Notes: a model not told the origin generated them from the letters alone. A stretch of 64,000 nucleotides of DNA from Bacteriovoracaceae bacterium (GCA_020630335.1 JAHDBN010000001.1:1-64000); one strand, 5' to 3'; counted from the first letter of the stretch, positions 26,651 through 35,047 are shown. Made by a program: numbers and translations.

Positions 26651-27658
26651 ATGAAATATTTTCTAATTATTTTATTCTTATTACCCAAAATACTTTTAGC
26701 ATTAGACCCTCTCTATGCACCAGCTATTTCTCCTAAAAAGGCATGGGATCACATAACAAAATTACCTTACGATGAAAATGATCTTCCACTTTACAAGGTT
26801 AGATATAAAGATTTCTTTTCTTATTTTGGAGAAAATCTAATTTTAAAAGATTCAAAAAGAACTGTTCAATCGAGAAATCATTTTATTCCCCCAAAAAGAA
26901 AACTTCTTTTCCCTATGGGGATTTGCTTGAAAGGAGAATGGCAGATTGATGAGCACTCTCATGATTATACAGGATATTTTAAATCAGGAACGAGAGGTTT
27001 TATTATTGCGAGAGCATCAACTTCTCTTTCAAGGCCTTTTTATAAGCAATATAGAAACTTAGCTATTTCAGGAAAAGTATTTCCTACCAAGAACTCACAA
27101 GATTTGAATCCTTTAAATGCTGCAAATTTTTTATTAATGAGAGACAACGGTGGAAAGAAAAATGAATATTTTACAGAGGCTTATCTAACCAATGCTGCTC
27201 CTGCAAAATTTAACTTTGCTGCTCTTCCATTACTTAGAATTGCACTTACTGTTGGTAAGGCCTTTAATAATGCAGATACGCGTAGGGATATAAGACAGCT
27301 CTATCAAATAGCAGAACTAGGCACCAAGGCACCATTTTCCTCGCCTCGCTGGATGGTTCTGAGAGGTACAAATAAGATGCAAGAGCTTTCTCATAAACTA
27401 CAAGAAAGTGATTTTCGGAGTGAAATCATAGAACTTTTAAAGAAGAATAAAACTATCGATCTTGAAATATTTGTAGCTTCTAATTTGGAAAACAAACAAC
27501 CTATTTATTCTAAAATAGGAAAGATTGTTTTTGATGATTATGCTGCTACTAAAATGTGTGATGAATCTCTTCACTTTCAACATCCACCCTATATAAAACA
27601 ATATGCAACACCAGAGTTAAATCAAAAACCTCATAAAAACTCTACCCTAAACAACTAA
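26651..27658 (+). CDS. Exported protein, possibly catalase-fold related
   Basis: A 335-aa protein with a signal peptide (YFLIILFLLPKILLA). The middle part (GEWQIDEHSHDYTGYFKSG, FIIARASTSLSRPF, NLAISGKVFPT, LNAANFLLMRDNGG, TEAYLTNAAP) follows the order of elements in catalase-like proteins, where an RxS segment, a KxFPT segment and a loop ending NxP occur. The heme-ligand Tyr region is not evident. The assignment is tentative. A lipoprotein gene follows after 22 bp. Confidence 0.65.
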   Translation: MKYFLIILFLLPKILLALDPLYAPAISPKKAWDHITKLPYDENDLPLYKVRYKDFFSYFGENLILKDSKRTVQSRNHFIPPKRKLLFPMGICLKGEWQIDEHSHDYTGYFKSGTRGFIIARASTSLSRPFYKQYRNLAISGKVFPTKNSQDLNPLNAANFLLMRDNGGKKNEYFTEAYLTNAAPAKFNFAALPLLRIALTVGKAFNNADTRRDIRQLYQIAELGTKAPFSSPRWMVLRGTNKMQELSHKLQESDFRSEIIELLKKNKTIDLEIFVASNLENKQPIYSKIGKIVFDDYAATKMCDESLHFQHPPYIKQYATPELNQKPHKNSTLNN

Positions 27659-27680
27659 ATATAGGCCCAAGGAGCTTGTC

Positions 27681-28217
27681 TTGATTATTATTAAATTCTC
27701 ACTCTTTCTTTTATTTTTAGTAACTTGCAGTACAAACGAATTAAAAAGAGATCTTGCAGCCACAAACAATGAGAAGAGTGATTTAACTTGTCATTTTTCA
27801 AGTATCTCAAATGAAGAAAATATATATTTTGAACTAATAAGAAATCAACTAGATTCAAATTCTTCTATAGTTTCTAATACACATTTTTTTCCTTCTCAAG
27901 ATTGTGAACACATACAAGTAAAAGAAAATTTCATAAAAGAAAGAATTTCTTTTTTAAACTCTTTATTATCGCAAGGGCTTGCTAAGCAATCATGGCTCAC
28001 AAAACTCATTAAAGAATTCAAAAAGCATCGCAATGACTCTTTTCAAGTTTTTAAATGCCAAGAGGAAAAGGTATTAGATGATAAGGCAAATACATTTCTT
28101 TTTATTAATAAATCGAATGGAATTTCATACCGTTATCTAAGTATTGGAGCTTCGCTGCCTTTACCTCGCTCAGAGAGATCTCTAACATCACATTTGGGTC
28201 TTTGCAAAAAGAAATAA
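27681..28217 (+). CDS. Lipoprotein of unknown function
   Basis: A 178-aa predicted lipoprotein starting at TTG, with AAGGAG 6 bp upstream. The signal peptide ends LFLVTC (Cys16). The mature chain has four further cysteines, including LTCHFSS, QDCEHI and HLGLCKKK at the C-terminus. It follows the catalase-like exported protein by 22 bp and precedes a small protein by 15 bp, so it is probably in that transcript. No family recognised. Confidence 0.72.
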   Translation: MIIIKFSLFLLFLVTCSTNELKRDLAATNNEKSDLTCHFSSISNEENIYFELIRNQLDSNSSIVSNTHFFPSQDCEHIQVKENFIKERISFLNSLLSQGLAKQSWLTKLIKEFKKHRNDSFQVFKCQEEKVLDDKANTFLFINKSNGISYRYLSIGASLPLPRSERSLTSHLGLCKKK

Positions 28218-28232
28218 TTAAACGGAGAATAA

Positions 28233-28448
28233 ATGGCTAATATCAAATTAAAACCTATAAATGAACTTGAGTTATGGAATACTAAGGAGCTTCGAAAACT
28301 CCAAATTACATTAAAAAATAGAATAGAAAGTCTTAATTTAAAATATAAAGAACTTCCTCAAAGTCACCCTTTACACGGAATGAAGATAGAGAACTGTAAA
28401 GATTTATTAGAGGAAGTTAAAAGAGCCGAGAAAGAGTTAACAAAATAA
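28233..28448 (+). CDS. Small helical protein, unknown
   Basis: A 71-aa soluble protein, mostly amphipathic helix (ELRKLQITLKNRIESLNLKYKEL and LLEEVKRAEKEL), suggesting a short coiled coil. GGAG precedes the ATG. It closes a three-gene plus-strand run and ends 3 bp from the convergent exonuclease gene. No family recognised. Confidence 0.68.
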   Translation: MANIKLKPINELELWNTKELRKLQITLKNRIESLNLKYKELPQSHPLHGMKIENCKDLLEEVKRAEKELTK

Positions 28449-28451
28449 CTT

Positions 28452-29027
28452 TTAAAGTTCACTCATTTTTTCATAAATAGAATATCCAACCGCTGCATCT
28501 GAAGCTGCATATCTTATTTGGGAGAGCTTTAGTTCATTTCTTTCCCAATTTGAAATTTTCGCTTTTTTGGATAAACGCTTTTCTAAAAATATCGCCGTTA
28601 GGGCCCTTAAGCTAAGGTTTTCAATTTTCTTTTCTTTAGCCAATTCAGCAAGATCTATAAATCCAGCATCTTTAAAAAATGATAATTCTTTTAATGCTTT
28701 TACATCACCTGCTACAGCAACTCCTAACTTAAAGATTTTAGGATTTTCTAATATTTCTATTAATCCTTCGTTAATTGACAATTTATTTAATCTAAAAAGA
28801 TAAGCTTTTTTATCTGTTGCTAACTGAAGCAATGAAACACTGTATTTCTCTCCTTTCCTAAAAGAGGCTTTCGTTTCTGTATCAAAACCTAAAACATTTT
28901 CATTTTTAATTTCTCTTATTGCTTTTAATGCATCATCTTCTTTTTCAATTAAAACTATTTCTCCTTTATATTTATACAAGGGCAAGCTATTAATTTCTTC
29001 TTTGGTGATTGATAGTTTCATATTCAT
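28452..29027 (-). CDS. 3'-5' exonuclease domain protein (RNase D/WRN-like, DEDDy)
   Basis: A 191-aa stand-alone exonuclease of the DnaQ-like RNase D family. The three Exo motifs are visible: FDTET (Exo I, about 48-52), the segment LGVAVAGDVKAL (Exo II) and IRYAASDAAVGYSIY (Exo III, with the tyrosine-class spacing). The WRN-like ISNWERNELKLSQIRYAASDA block supports it. There is no HRDC domain, so it resembles the short bacterial versions. It ends 3 bp from a convergent small gene. Confidence 0.87.
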   Translation of the reverse strand: MNMKLSITKEEINSLPLYKYKGEIVLIEKEDDALKAIREIKNENVLGFDTETKASFRKGEKYSVSLLQLATDKKAYLFRLNKLSINEGLIEILENPKIFKLGVAVAGDVKALKELSFFKDAGFIDLAELAKEKKIENLSLRALTAIFLEKRLSKKAKISNWERNELKLSQIRYAASDAAVGYSIYEKMSEL

Positions 29028-29127
29028 CTAAGACTATTATACCGCTATAATTCAATTGGATAAGTAAAATCCAAAGATTAGTTTTTCCTAACTTGATGAA
29101 GTAATATAAACAAGTGAAATTGGAGTT

Positions 29128-31308
29128 ATGATGCAAATCAATGTTAAGTTTCTTGAAAATCTAAAACTAGAAGCAAGCTTTGATGACTTTAAAGTCATCG
29201 CTGATCAGCCGATAAGATATAAAGGAGATGGCTCTGCACCTGGTCCCTTTGATTATTTTCTCGCATCATCTGCTCTTTGTGCTGCATATTTCGTAAAAGT
29301 CTATTGTGTTGCTAGGAACATTCCAACCGAAGACATAAAAGTTACTCAAAATAATATCCTTGATCCAGAGAATCGATACAATCAAACACTACACCTTCAA
29401 ATAGATCTCCCTAGTGATATCTCAGAAAAAGATCGACAGGGGATTTTAAAATCTATGGAAAGATGTACAGTTAAAAGAGTTATTCAAAACTCACCAGAGT
29501 TTAAAATAGAAACTCTAAACACTCTCTCCAAAGATTCAGGTCTTTTAGCTGATTTCCTCTCAAATAATGATTCTCAAACCATGATTCCTGGCAAAGATCT
29601 TTCTTTAGAAAAAACAATTGAACAAATGAGTGCTACTTTAAATAAACTTGGAATTAATATAGAAATCACATCTTGGAGAAATTTAGTTCCAAATGTTTGG
29701 TCTGTTCACATAAGAGATGCTGATTCTCCTATGTGCTTTTCTAATGGGAAAGGTTCTAGTAAAGAAGCAGCTTTATGCTCAGCTCTAGGTGAGTATCTAG
29801 AAAGAATAAGTAATAATTATTTTTATAATGATTATTACCTAGGAAGTGATCTTTCAGGAGAAAGTTTTGTTCACTATCCTGAAGAAAAGTGGTTTAAATC
29901 TAAAAACAACGAACTCCCTGAAGGATTAATGGATGAATATCTTCTATCAATTTATAATCCCAATAAAGATCTTAAAGCTCATCACTTAATTGATACAAAT
30001 TCAGGAAATATCGAACGAGGAATCTGTGCTCTTCCTTATACAAGATCAAGTGATAAAAAAACAGTCTTTATTCCTGTTAATTTAATTGGGAATTTGTTTG
30101 TTAGTAATGGAATGAGTGCTGGAAATACTAAATACGAAGCGAGAGTTCAGTGTCTTTCTGAAATTTTTGAAAGAGCTGTGAAAAATCAAATTATATCTAA
30201 TGAAATCACTTTGCCTGATGTGCCTAAAGATGTTTTAAAAAGATACCCTCAAATACTAGAAGGCATCGAAAAACTAGAATCTCAAGGCTTTCCAGTTTTG
30301 ATTAAAGATGCATCTTTAGGAGGAAAATTTCCAGTAATGTGTGTCACTTTAATGAATCCTAGAACCGGTGGTGTTTTTGCTTCATTCGGATCACACCCCA
30401 AATTTGAAGTTGCTCTTGAAAGGAGTTTAACAGAACTCTTGCAAGGAAGAAGCTTTCAAGGTTTAGATGATGTACCAGCCCCTACATTTAATAAATTTGC
30501 AGTAAGTGAACCTAACAACCTAGTTGATCACTTTATAGATTCAACAGGTGTTATCTCTTGGAAATTTTTTAGCTCCAAGAGTGATTATGACTTTGTTGAT
30601 TGGAACTCTGAAGGGAACACAGAAGAAGAAAATCAATACTTAATGAATATTTTAAAAGATCTCAATAAAGAGGTTTATATCGCAGATTATAAGCATCTTG
30701 GCGTAAACTCATGTAGGATATTAGTGCCGAATTATTCTGAGATTTATAATAAAGAAGACCTTATTTGGGATAATCATAATAAAGCAATTAACTTCAGAGA
30801 AGATATTTTAAATATTCATTCTTTAAAAAAAGAACAGTTACTCAACTTATTAGATAAGTTTGAAGAACATGAGATTCACGACTATAACTTGATCTCTGAG
30901 CTTATAGGGATAGAGTTTGATGAAAACTCTGAATGGGGCCAATTAAATGTCGCAGAACTCAAGGCCCTTATTCATTTAAATTTAGGGAATCTTGAGAAGT
31001 CTAAGGAACTCATTGATATGTTATTAAATTTTAATGAGTTCCTAACTCCAAGAAAAAAGTTTTATCAAGCCCTAAGTCTTATTCTTGATGTTTATTTAAA
31101 TGAAGAATTAGATATCAATGACTATACTGTGAATTTTGAAAAAATGTATGGCCCTGATCTCATCAATCAAGTTATAGATTCAATTGAGGGGAACATAAAT
31201 TTCCCTGGACTAAGCAAAACAAATCTAAATTTAAAAGGTATTGATAAACACGAAAGATTAATTAAAAGTTATAAAAAACTTCATCGAGCTAGGAAACCTT
31301 CTTTATAA
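29128..31308 (+). CDS. OsmC-YcaO fusion protein
   Basis: A 726-aa two-domain protein. The N-terminal 130 residues are an OsmC-like domain (PFDYFLASSALCAAYFVKVYC with its cysteine, and MERCTVKRVI with the second). From about residue 150 to 560 a YcaO domain follows: GKGSSKEAALCSALGEYLERIS (the ATP/Mg-binding ExxER type), SAGNTKYEARVQCLSEIFERA and ALERSLTELLQGR. The C-terminal 130 residues are helical, TPR-like. The same architecture is known in gammaproteobacteria, where E. coli YcaO is linked to ribosomal S12 methylthiolation. Of two adjacent ATGs the second (29131) has better spacing to GGAG. Confidence 0.9.
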   Translation: MMQINVKFLENLKLEASFDDFKVIADQPIRYKGDGSAPGPFDYFLASSALCAAYFVKVYCVARNIPTEDIKVTQNNILDPENRYNQTLHLQIDLPSDISEKDRQGILKSMERCTVKRVIQNSPEFKIETLNTLSKDSGLLADFLSNNDSQTMIPGKDLSLEKTIEQMSATLNKLGINIEITSWRNLVPNVWSVHIRDADSPMCFSNGKGSSKEAALCSALGEYLERISNNYFYNDYYLGSDLSGESFVHYPEEKWFKSKNNELPEGLMDEYLLSIYNPNKDLKAHHLIDTNSGNIERGICALPYTRSSDKKTVFIPVNLIGNLFVSNGMSAGNTKYEARVQCLSEIFERAVKNQIISNEITLPDVPKDVLKRYPQILEGIEKLESQGFPVLIKDASLGGKFPVMCVTLMNPRTGGVFASFGSHPKFEVALERSLTELLQGRSFQGLDDVPAPTFNKFAVSEPNNLVDHFIDSTGVISWKFFSSKSDYDFVDWNSEGNTEEENQYLMNILKDLNKEVYIADYKHLGVNSCRILVPNYSEIYNKEDLIWDNHNKAINFREDILNIHSLKKEQLLNLLDKFEEHEIHDYNLISELIGIEFDENSEWGQLNVAELKALIHLNLGNLEKSKELIDMLLNFNEFLTPRKKFYQALSLILDVYLNEELDINDYTVNFEKMYGPDLINQVIDSIEGNINFPGLSKTNLNLKGIDKHERLIKSYKKLHRARKPSL

Positions 31309-31567
31309 TTACATATGGTTGAATAATTAAATATTGAAATTGAAAATTTTTATTCTCTTCAACCATTTCCTTTGTAAACTTTATTAATTCTTCTGAGTTC
31401 AACCAATTAGATATTGATTGAACTTGATCTTCTGCTATTGCTTTAGCCACTGAAATAATATCAAGATTTCCATTTAATAAAAATACTGCTCCACGATCAA
31501 TATTCTTATCAAAAAGATCTAAAGAGCATGTATCAAGTTCTTTTTTAAATTTATCATCAAGATTCAT
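31289..31567 (-). CDS. DUF2288 family protein
   Basis: A 92-aa cytoplasmic protein. DRGAVFLLNGNLDIISVAKAIAEDQ and the following SISNWLNSEELIK, then YLIIQPYVII at the C-terminus, match the recalled DUF2288 pattern (a Val-hydrophobic strand, DLD..VA.A.AED, QW, and a final PWVLVQ-like strand). Function unknown. It is last of a four-gene minus-strand run after PpiC, and its end overlaps the convergent YcaO gene by 20 bp. Confidence 0.75.
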   Translation of the reverse strand: MNLDDKFKKELDTCSLDLFDKNIDRGAVFLLNGNLDIISVAKAIAEDQVQSISNWLNSEELIKFTKEMVEENKNFQFQYLIIQPYVIIKKVS

Positions 31568-31573
31568 TCTAAT

Positions 31574-32113
31574 TTACTGAAGATTTGTTAGCTCAAGTAG
31601 GCCCATTATAAAATCAGAGAGTTCATTAAGATTATGAGTTTCCGTGAAAAGCTTTGTATCTTTCTTTATTTTATAAACACCCTTGCAATCAAGATATTTC
31701 TTCATTGAGATCTCTTTATTCAAGTAAACTAAATTCAACTCTCTATTTCCTGCATCACATGGATAAGGCTCTACTTTCTCAGGAACAACTTTTAATAACT
31801 TCTCTGGATTCATTTCTTTTATCTTATTTTGAATCGCTGCGACAATTTTTTTATCTAAAGTCATCACCAAAGACTTTGAAGCTCTTTTATTTTTTTCATA
31901 TTCTTTAGAAGGAGTTATTCGAGAATAAACCCTTCCACTTTTCCCAAAAAGAATCTCTGAAACTTTCCTATGACTATCCGGAACAAAGCCTTCATGCTTA
32001 ACATATTTAATAAGAGTATCGTCTTTAATGGTTTGAACTGAAGCAATTGATCTAGAACCTAAATCTGTACTAGAACATGATATTAATAAAAATAAAAAAA
32101 ATATTTTTTTCAT
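31574..32113 (-). CDS. Lipoprotein of unknown function
   Basis: A 179-aa predicted lipoprotein with lipobox FLLISC (Cys13). The mature domain has two cysteines (PYPCDAGNRE and YLDCKGVYK) about 35 residues apart. It lies 16 bp after the pentapeptide-repeat lipoprotein and 6 bp before the DUF2288 gene. No family recognised. Confidence 0.73.
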   Translation of the reverse strand: MKKIFFLFLLISCSSTDLGSRSIASVQTIKDDTLIKYVKHEGFVPDSHRKVSEILFGKSGRVYSRITPSKEYEKNKRASKSLVMTLDKKIVAAIQNKIKEMNPEKLLKVVPEKVEPYPCDAGNRELNLVYLNKEISMKKYLDCKGVYKIKKDTKLFTETHNLNELSDFIMGLLELTNLQ

Positions 32114-32129
32114 AACGAGGAAACCTTTA

Positions 32130-32573
32130 TTAATTTTTCAAATAACTCTGATCACATCCAACAGAAGCTTTATTTGATGACAAACTAAATCCTTCTGGCA
32201 ACCTGGCATACTCACCATAAGCTAAATTTAATTGTTCTTGAGTTAAATTTTTTACAAATCTCAAATCTGCATTTGTTAAATTGCTACACTTGAAAGATGC
32301 AGACTTCACATTTGCTTTTTCAAATCGAGCTGAAGAAAGATCTGAGTAATTAAAAGAAACGTTTTCAAGATTAGCGTTAATATAACAAGCATAACTTAAG
32401 TTCATATTTCTAAATTTTGCATTAGATAAATTTTGATTCTCAAAATTATTAGAAACACCTGTTCTTGTTGATTGATAGCGTTCTTTACATTTATCCGATT
32501 TTTCGAATTCAGTTCTAACTCCGGAACTACATCCCATTAATAATGAGAGCAATACTAAAGTTAAAACTCTCAC
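32130..32573 (-). CDS. Pentapeptide-repeat lipoprotein
   Basis: A 147-aa predicted lipoprotein with lipobox LLMGC (Cys15). Residues of about 45-110 are A(D/N)LxX pentapeptide repeats (FENQNLSNAKFRNMNL, ANLENVSFNYSDLSSARFEK, CSNLTNADL), which form a right-handed quadrilateral helix. Such repeats usually mediate protein contacts. Its first base overlaps the last base of the PpiC gene. Confidence 0.82.
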   Translation of the reverse strand: MRVLTLVLLSLLMGCSSGVRTEFEKSDKCKERYQSTRTGVSNNFENQNLSNAKFRNMNLSYACYINANLENVSFNYSDLSSARFEKANVKSASFKCSNLTNADLRFVKNLTQEQLNLAYGEYARLPEGFSLSSNKASVGCDQSYLKN

Positions 32574-32845
32574 TACTTAAACCTTTTTATAAGGTGATAT
32601 CCAAACTGAGTTTGAACTGGCCCAGAAGTTTCTCCAACATTCAAGGCATAAGTTGCTTCCTCAAATGGCTTAACCATCATCCCTCTTCCGAACTCTCCAA
32701 GGCTTCCACCATTCTTTCCAGAAGGACACTTTGAAAAGTTTTTTGCTAAATTTTCAAATGTCTCACCTTCATTTAATTTTTTAATTAAATCTTGAGCTTC
32801 AAACTCTTGCTCTACTAAAATATGTGATGCTGTTACTTTGTCCAT
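32573..32845 (-). CDS. Parvulin-type peptidyl-prolyl isomerase (PpiC-like)
   Basis: A 90-aa single-domain prolyl isomerase. ASHILVEQEFEAQDL, FENLAKNFSKCPSGKNGGSLGEFGRGMMVKPFEEA and GPVQTQFGYHLIK cover the complete rotamase fold of the E. coli PpiC/parvulin size class, with the substrate-site His in both end strands. It has no signal peptide, so it acts in the cytoplasm. It heads a four-gene operon whose other members are lipoproteins and DUF2288. Confidence 0.92.
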   Translation of the reverse strand: MDKVTASHILVEQEFEAQDLIKKLNEGETFENLAKNFSKCPSGKNGGSLGEFGRGMMVKPFEEATYALNVGETSGPVQTQFGYHLIKRFK

Positions 32846-33066
32846 TTTCTCTCCTCAAAAATTATTTTAATGCGTTGTGAGAACCTCTAAAAACTCTCAA
32901 ATATCATATATTCTATTCGCTTATTATCTATAATATTTTTTCTATTCACAAGTTCTAGCTCTAAGTTTTTCGCTGCGCGCAATTCGTTAAAAACCTTCTT
33001 TTCATCATAGACACTTATCAACTTTATGCTATTATCCGGCATCTTTTCATTTCTATAAGGAGTACA

Positions 33067-33294
33067 ATGAAGTCAGTAATTATTTTATCTATTATTTTTA
33101 GCTTTAATCTTTTTTCTAACTATCAAGAAGTTAATACTTTAAGAAATGAGATCAACAAAACAACAAATTCAAATTTAAAACTTTATAAATCTACTTATCA
33201 TGACCTATCTAAAGAAGAATTAGAAAAATTAGATGAAAAGTTAAAGTCTATCCACGCGATACTAAAAGAGAATTCAGAAAAAACTAAATATTAA
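33067..33294 (+). CDS. Small exported helical protein
   Basis: A 75-aa protein with a signal peptide (VIILSIIFSFNLFS) and AAGGAGT upstream. The mature part of about 57 residues is a charged helix (SKEELEKLDEKLKSIHAILKEN). Its 3' end overlaps the convergent oxyR gene by 11 bp. No family recognised. Confidence 0.65.
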   Translation: MKSVIILSIIFSFNLFSNYQEVNTLRNEINKTTNSNLKLYKSTYHDLSKEELEKLDEKLKSIHAILKENSEKTKY

Positions 33295-34228
33295 TAACCT
33301 TTTCATCACTTTGCTTCAGAGACTTAACACCTTTGGGTAAGTTAGAAATTATTTGATCCTGCAAGGCCAGAATTATTTCTTCTTTATAAAAAATTCTAGA
33401 AGAAATAATACTTACTTCCCTAACTGGCTTAGGAGATTCAAATTCTTTCAATTGCTCTTTTTTTTCTTTTACTCCAAGCTCTAAAGAGCTTAAGAATGGA
33501 AGTACAGTAAAGCCACCTGACTTTCTTACCAGGTTTTTTAAAACTTCTATACTACCTCCTTTAAATTGAACATTTCCAAAAACAGAAGATTCTTTCTTAA
33601 CTTTACACAAATTAAGGGTCTGAGAAGCAAGACAATGCCCTTCTTCCATTAACCATAATTTTTTTAAATCAAGATCTTTAATTTTTAATTGTTTCTTATT
33701 TTTAAGTTTATGATCTTTAGAGAGAAAAACATTTAAAGGCTCATTAAAAAGAACTCTTTCAATTAACTCATTATCATAAAGAGGAGTTACTAAAATGCCT
33801 GCATCTAACCGATCTTCTTTTAAAAGTTTAACGATCTGATCAGTTTGCAACTCATTAACCTCAAGCTGCACATCTGGGAATTTTCTTGAAAAACTTTCTA
33901 GAAACAAAGGTAGTAGATAAGCTGAAAGTGTAGGTATAATCGCTAAGCGAAATCTTCCAGAAATTTTCTCCGTTGAATCTTTCAACCTCATTAAACTCTC
34001 TGCTTCACTCATTAGTTTTCTAGCATGATCAATAATCATCTTTCCTTTAGTTGTAATAAGTATAGGCTTTTTAGAACGATCAAAAATTATTGTATCAAGC
34101 ATCTCTTCAATTTTTTGAATTTGAATAGACAAGGATGGCTGAGCAATAGCTACTTCTTTAGCTGCTCGTCCAAAATGACGATGATGTGCGAGAGCAAGAA
34201 GATACTTGCATTGATCTAAAGTTATCAT
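33284..34228 (-). CDS. oxyR: Redox-sensing LysR-family regulator OxyR
   Basis: A 314-aa transcription factor. The N-terminal LysR helix-turn-helix (HFGRAAKEVAIAQPSLSIQIQKIEEML) is followed by a substrate/redox domain with EEGHCLASQTLNLC. The cysteines fall at residues 199 and 208, the same numbers and spacing as the peroxide-sensing pair in E. coli OxyR. Disulfide formation there switches on peroxide defence genes. An ATAG-N7-CTAT palindrome sits on the start codon, suggesting autoregulation. No good ribosome-binding site precedes the ATG. No catalase or peroxiredoxin is adjacent. Confidence 0.9.
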   Translation of the reverse strand: MITLDQCKYLLALAHHRHFGRAAKEVAIAQPSLSIQIQKIEEMLDTIIFDRSKKPILITTKGKMIIDHARKLMSEAESLMRLKDSTEKISGRFRLAIIPTLSAYLLPLFLESFSRKFPDVQLEVNELQTDQIVKLLKEDRLDAGILVTPLYDNELIERVLFNEPLNVFLSKDHKLKNKKQLKIKDLDLKKLWLMEEGHCLASQTLNLCKVKKESSVFGNVQFKGGSIEVLKNLVRKSGGFTVLPFLSSLELGVKEKKEQLKEFESPKPVREVSIISSRIFYKEEIILALQDQIISNLPKGVKSLKQSDEKVINI

Positions 34229-34241
34229 AGTTACAAACTAT
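34227..34241. promoter_or_regulatory. Candidate OxyR half-operator on the oxyR start codon
   Basis: The sequence ATAG-TTACAAA-CTAT matches the ATAG-N7-CTAT OxyR half-operator and also the LysR T-N11-A rule. It covers the oxyR start codon. A further ATAG at 34243-34246 is not completed by a CTAT at the right distance. Confidence 0.45.
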
Positions 34242-34257
34242 CATAGCTCTGAGGAAA

Positions 34258-34322
34258 AGTGCCAGGTACTTTTTCTAGAATAAAGTTTAGCACTCTACTG
34301 TTTGCAAAAAGAACTTGGCACT
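34258..34322. repeat. Imperfect inverted repeat upstream of oxyR
   Basis: Arm AGTGCCAGGTACTTTTT (34258-34274) and the reverse complement of 34306-34322 agree at 15 of 17 positions, with a 31-nt loop. The first arm is itself nearly palindromic (AAAAGTGCC/GGTACTTTT). This could be a REP-like element or an RNA hairpin in the oxyR leader. Confidence 0.6.
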
Positions 34323-34370
34323 ACTAATCTTTTTATCATATTCATCAAACCTGCTAACTAATTAAAATCA

Positions 34371-34400
34371 TTGATTTCTTGTTTTTCTTTTAGTTATAAC
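34371..34400 (+). promoter_or_regulatory. Sigma70-type promoter of the candidate ncRNA
   Basis: TTGATT at 34371-34376 and TTATAA at 34394-34399 are separated by exactly 17 bp, in the gene-free stretch between oxyR and ssb. This predicts a transcript starting near 34407 on the plus strand. Confidence 0.55.
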
Positions 34401-34406
34401 TCAATT

Positions 34407-35047
34407 AACTGATAAACTAATAATGATTTTATGCAGAGTGATCCAATATCTATTACATCACTTGTCTAAAAGTTTTAAGAAAACCACGGTTAAGAAAAAT
34501 CAAGAATGGAGTACAAGAAAACGAAATACATCGCCTTTGGGCTTTGTCATCGAAGAGAACGAAATTCAGATTAGAAAACCACGGAAGAAAAAACTACAGA
34601 GAAGTATGCAGGGATGAATCACGCATGTTCGCATTTAGTATTGTTCAAAGTACTAAAAAAAGCACTCACAGAAAAAGACTTCAATCTTTTCATTCGAAAA
34701 TAAGATCTTTATTTTCGAACGGGTGTAAGTGAACATAGTGGACTTTAAGAAATTTTAGTTCATAGGTGATCTGTACCTCAAGGAACACTAAGCTAGTCGA
34801 ATGAGTAAGACTGTAAAAAGTTAGACTCGTGAGTTTGATATGGTTGACTAGTATTAAGCTAGTAACAAACTGACTCAAAAAGCAATGGCCTTATCTTATG
34901 CGGCACGTATATGAAATTGTTGAAAGAGAACAAAGATAAGACTTATGCTTACAAGCAAATGGAGATCACGGATGCAGAAGCATAGCGTTTTCTCAAGACT
35001 AGTTGCAAACTAAAAAAAAGCCACTTCTAAAGAGTGGCTTTTTTTTT
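34407..35047 (+). ncRNA. Candidate structured non-coding RNA of about 640 nt
   Basis: A promoter, several perfect hairpins and a strong terminator bracket this stretch, which has no credible protein gene on either strand (the longest frames are about 60 codons and overlap each other). Perfect stems are an 11-bp one at 34693-34719, 7 bp at 34634-34657, 8 bp pairing 34890-34897 with 34933-34940, and 7 bp pairing 34944-34950 with 34978-34984. No tRNA-like ends, tmRNA tag, RNase P core or GEMM-type c-di-GMP motif is visible. Size and isolation recall the abundant attack-phase RNA of Bdellovibrio, without visible homology. A decayed gene is the alternative. Confidence 0.45.
35012..35047 (+). terminator. 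Strong rho-independent terminator
   Basis: AAAGCCACT and AGTGGCTTT enclose a 7-nt loop, followed by nine T on plus and flanked by A-runs, so it can work on both strands. It ends the candidate ncRNA. Confidence 0.9.

Noticed and set aside
34423-34878. Overlapping short reading frames of about 60 codons on both strands in the oxyR-ssb gap
   Set aside because: They overlap in different frames, lack ribosome-binding sites and show no protein-like composition or motif; the structured-RNA reading explains the region better.
34407-35047. tmRNA, RNase P RNA or GEMM c-di-GMP riboswitch
   Set aside because: No tRNA-like ends with CCA, no Ala-rich tag, no GAGGAAAGUC-type core and no GEMM core could be found.
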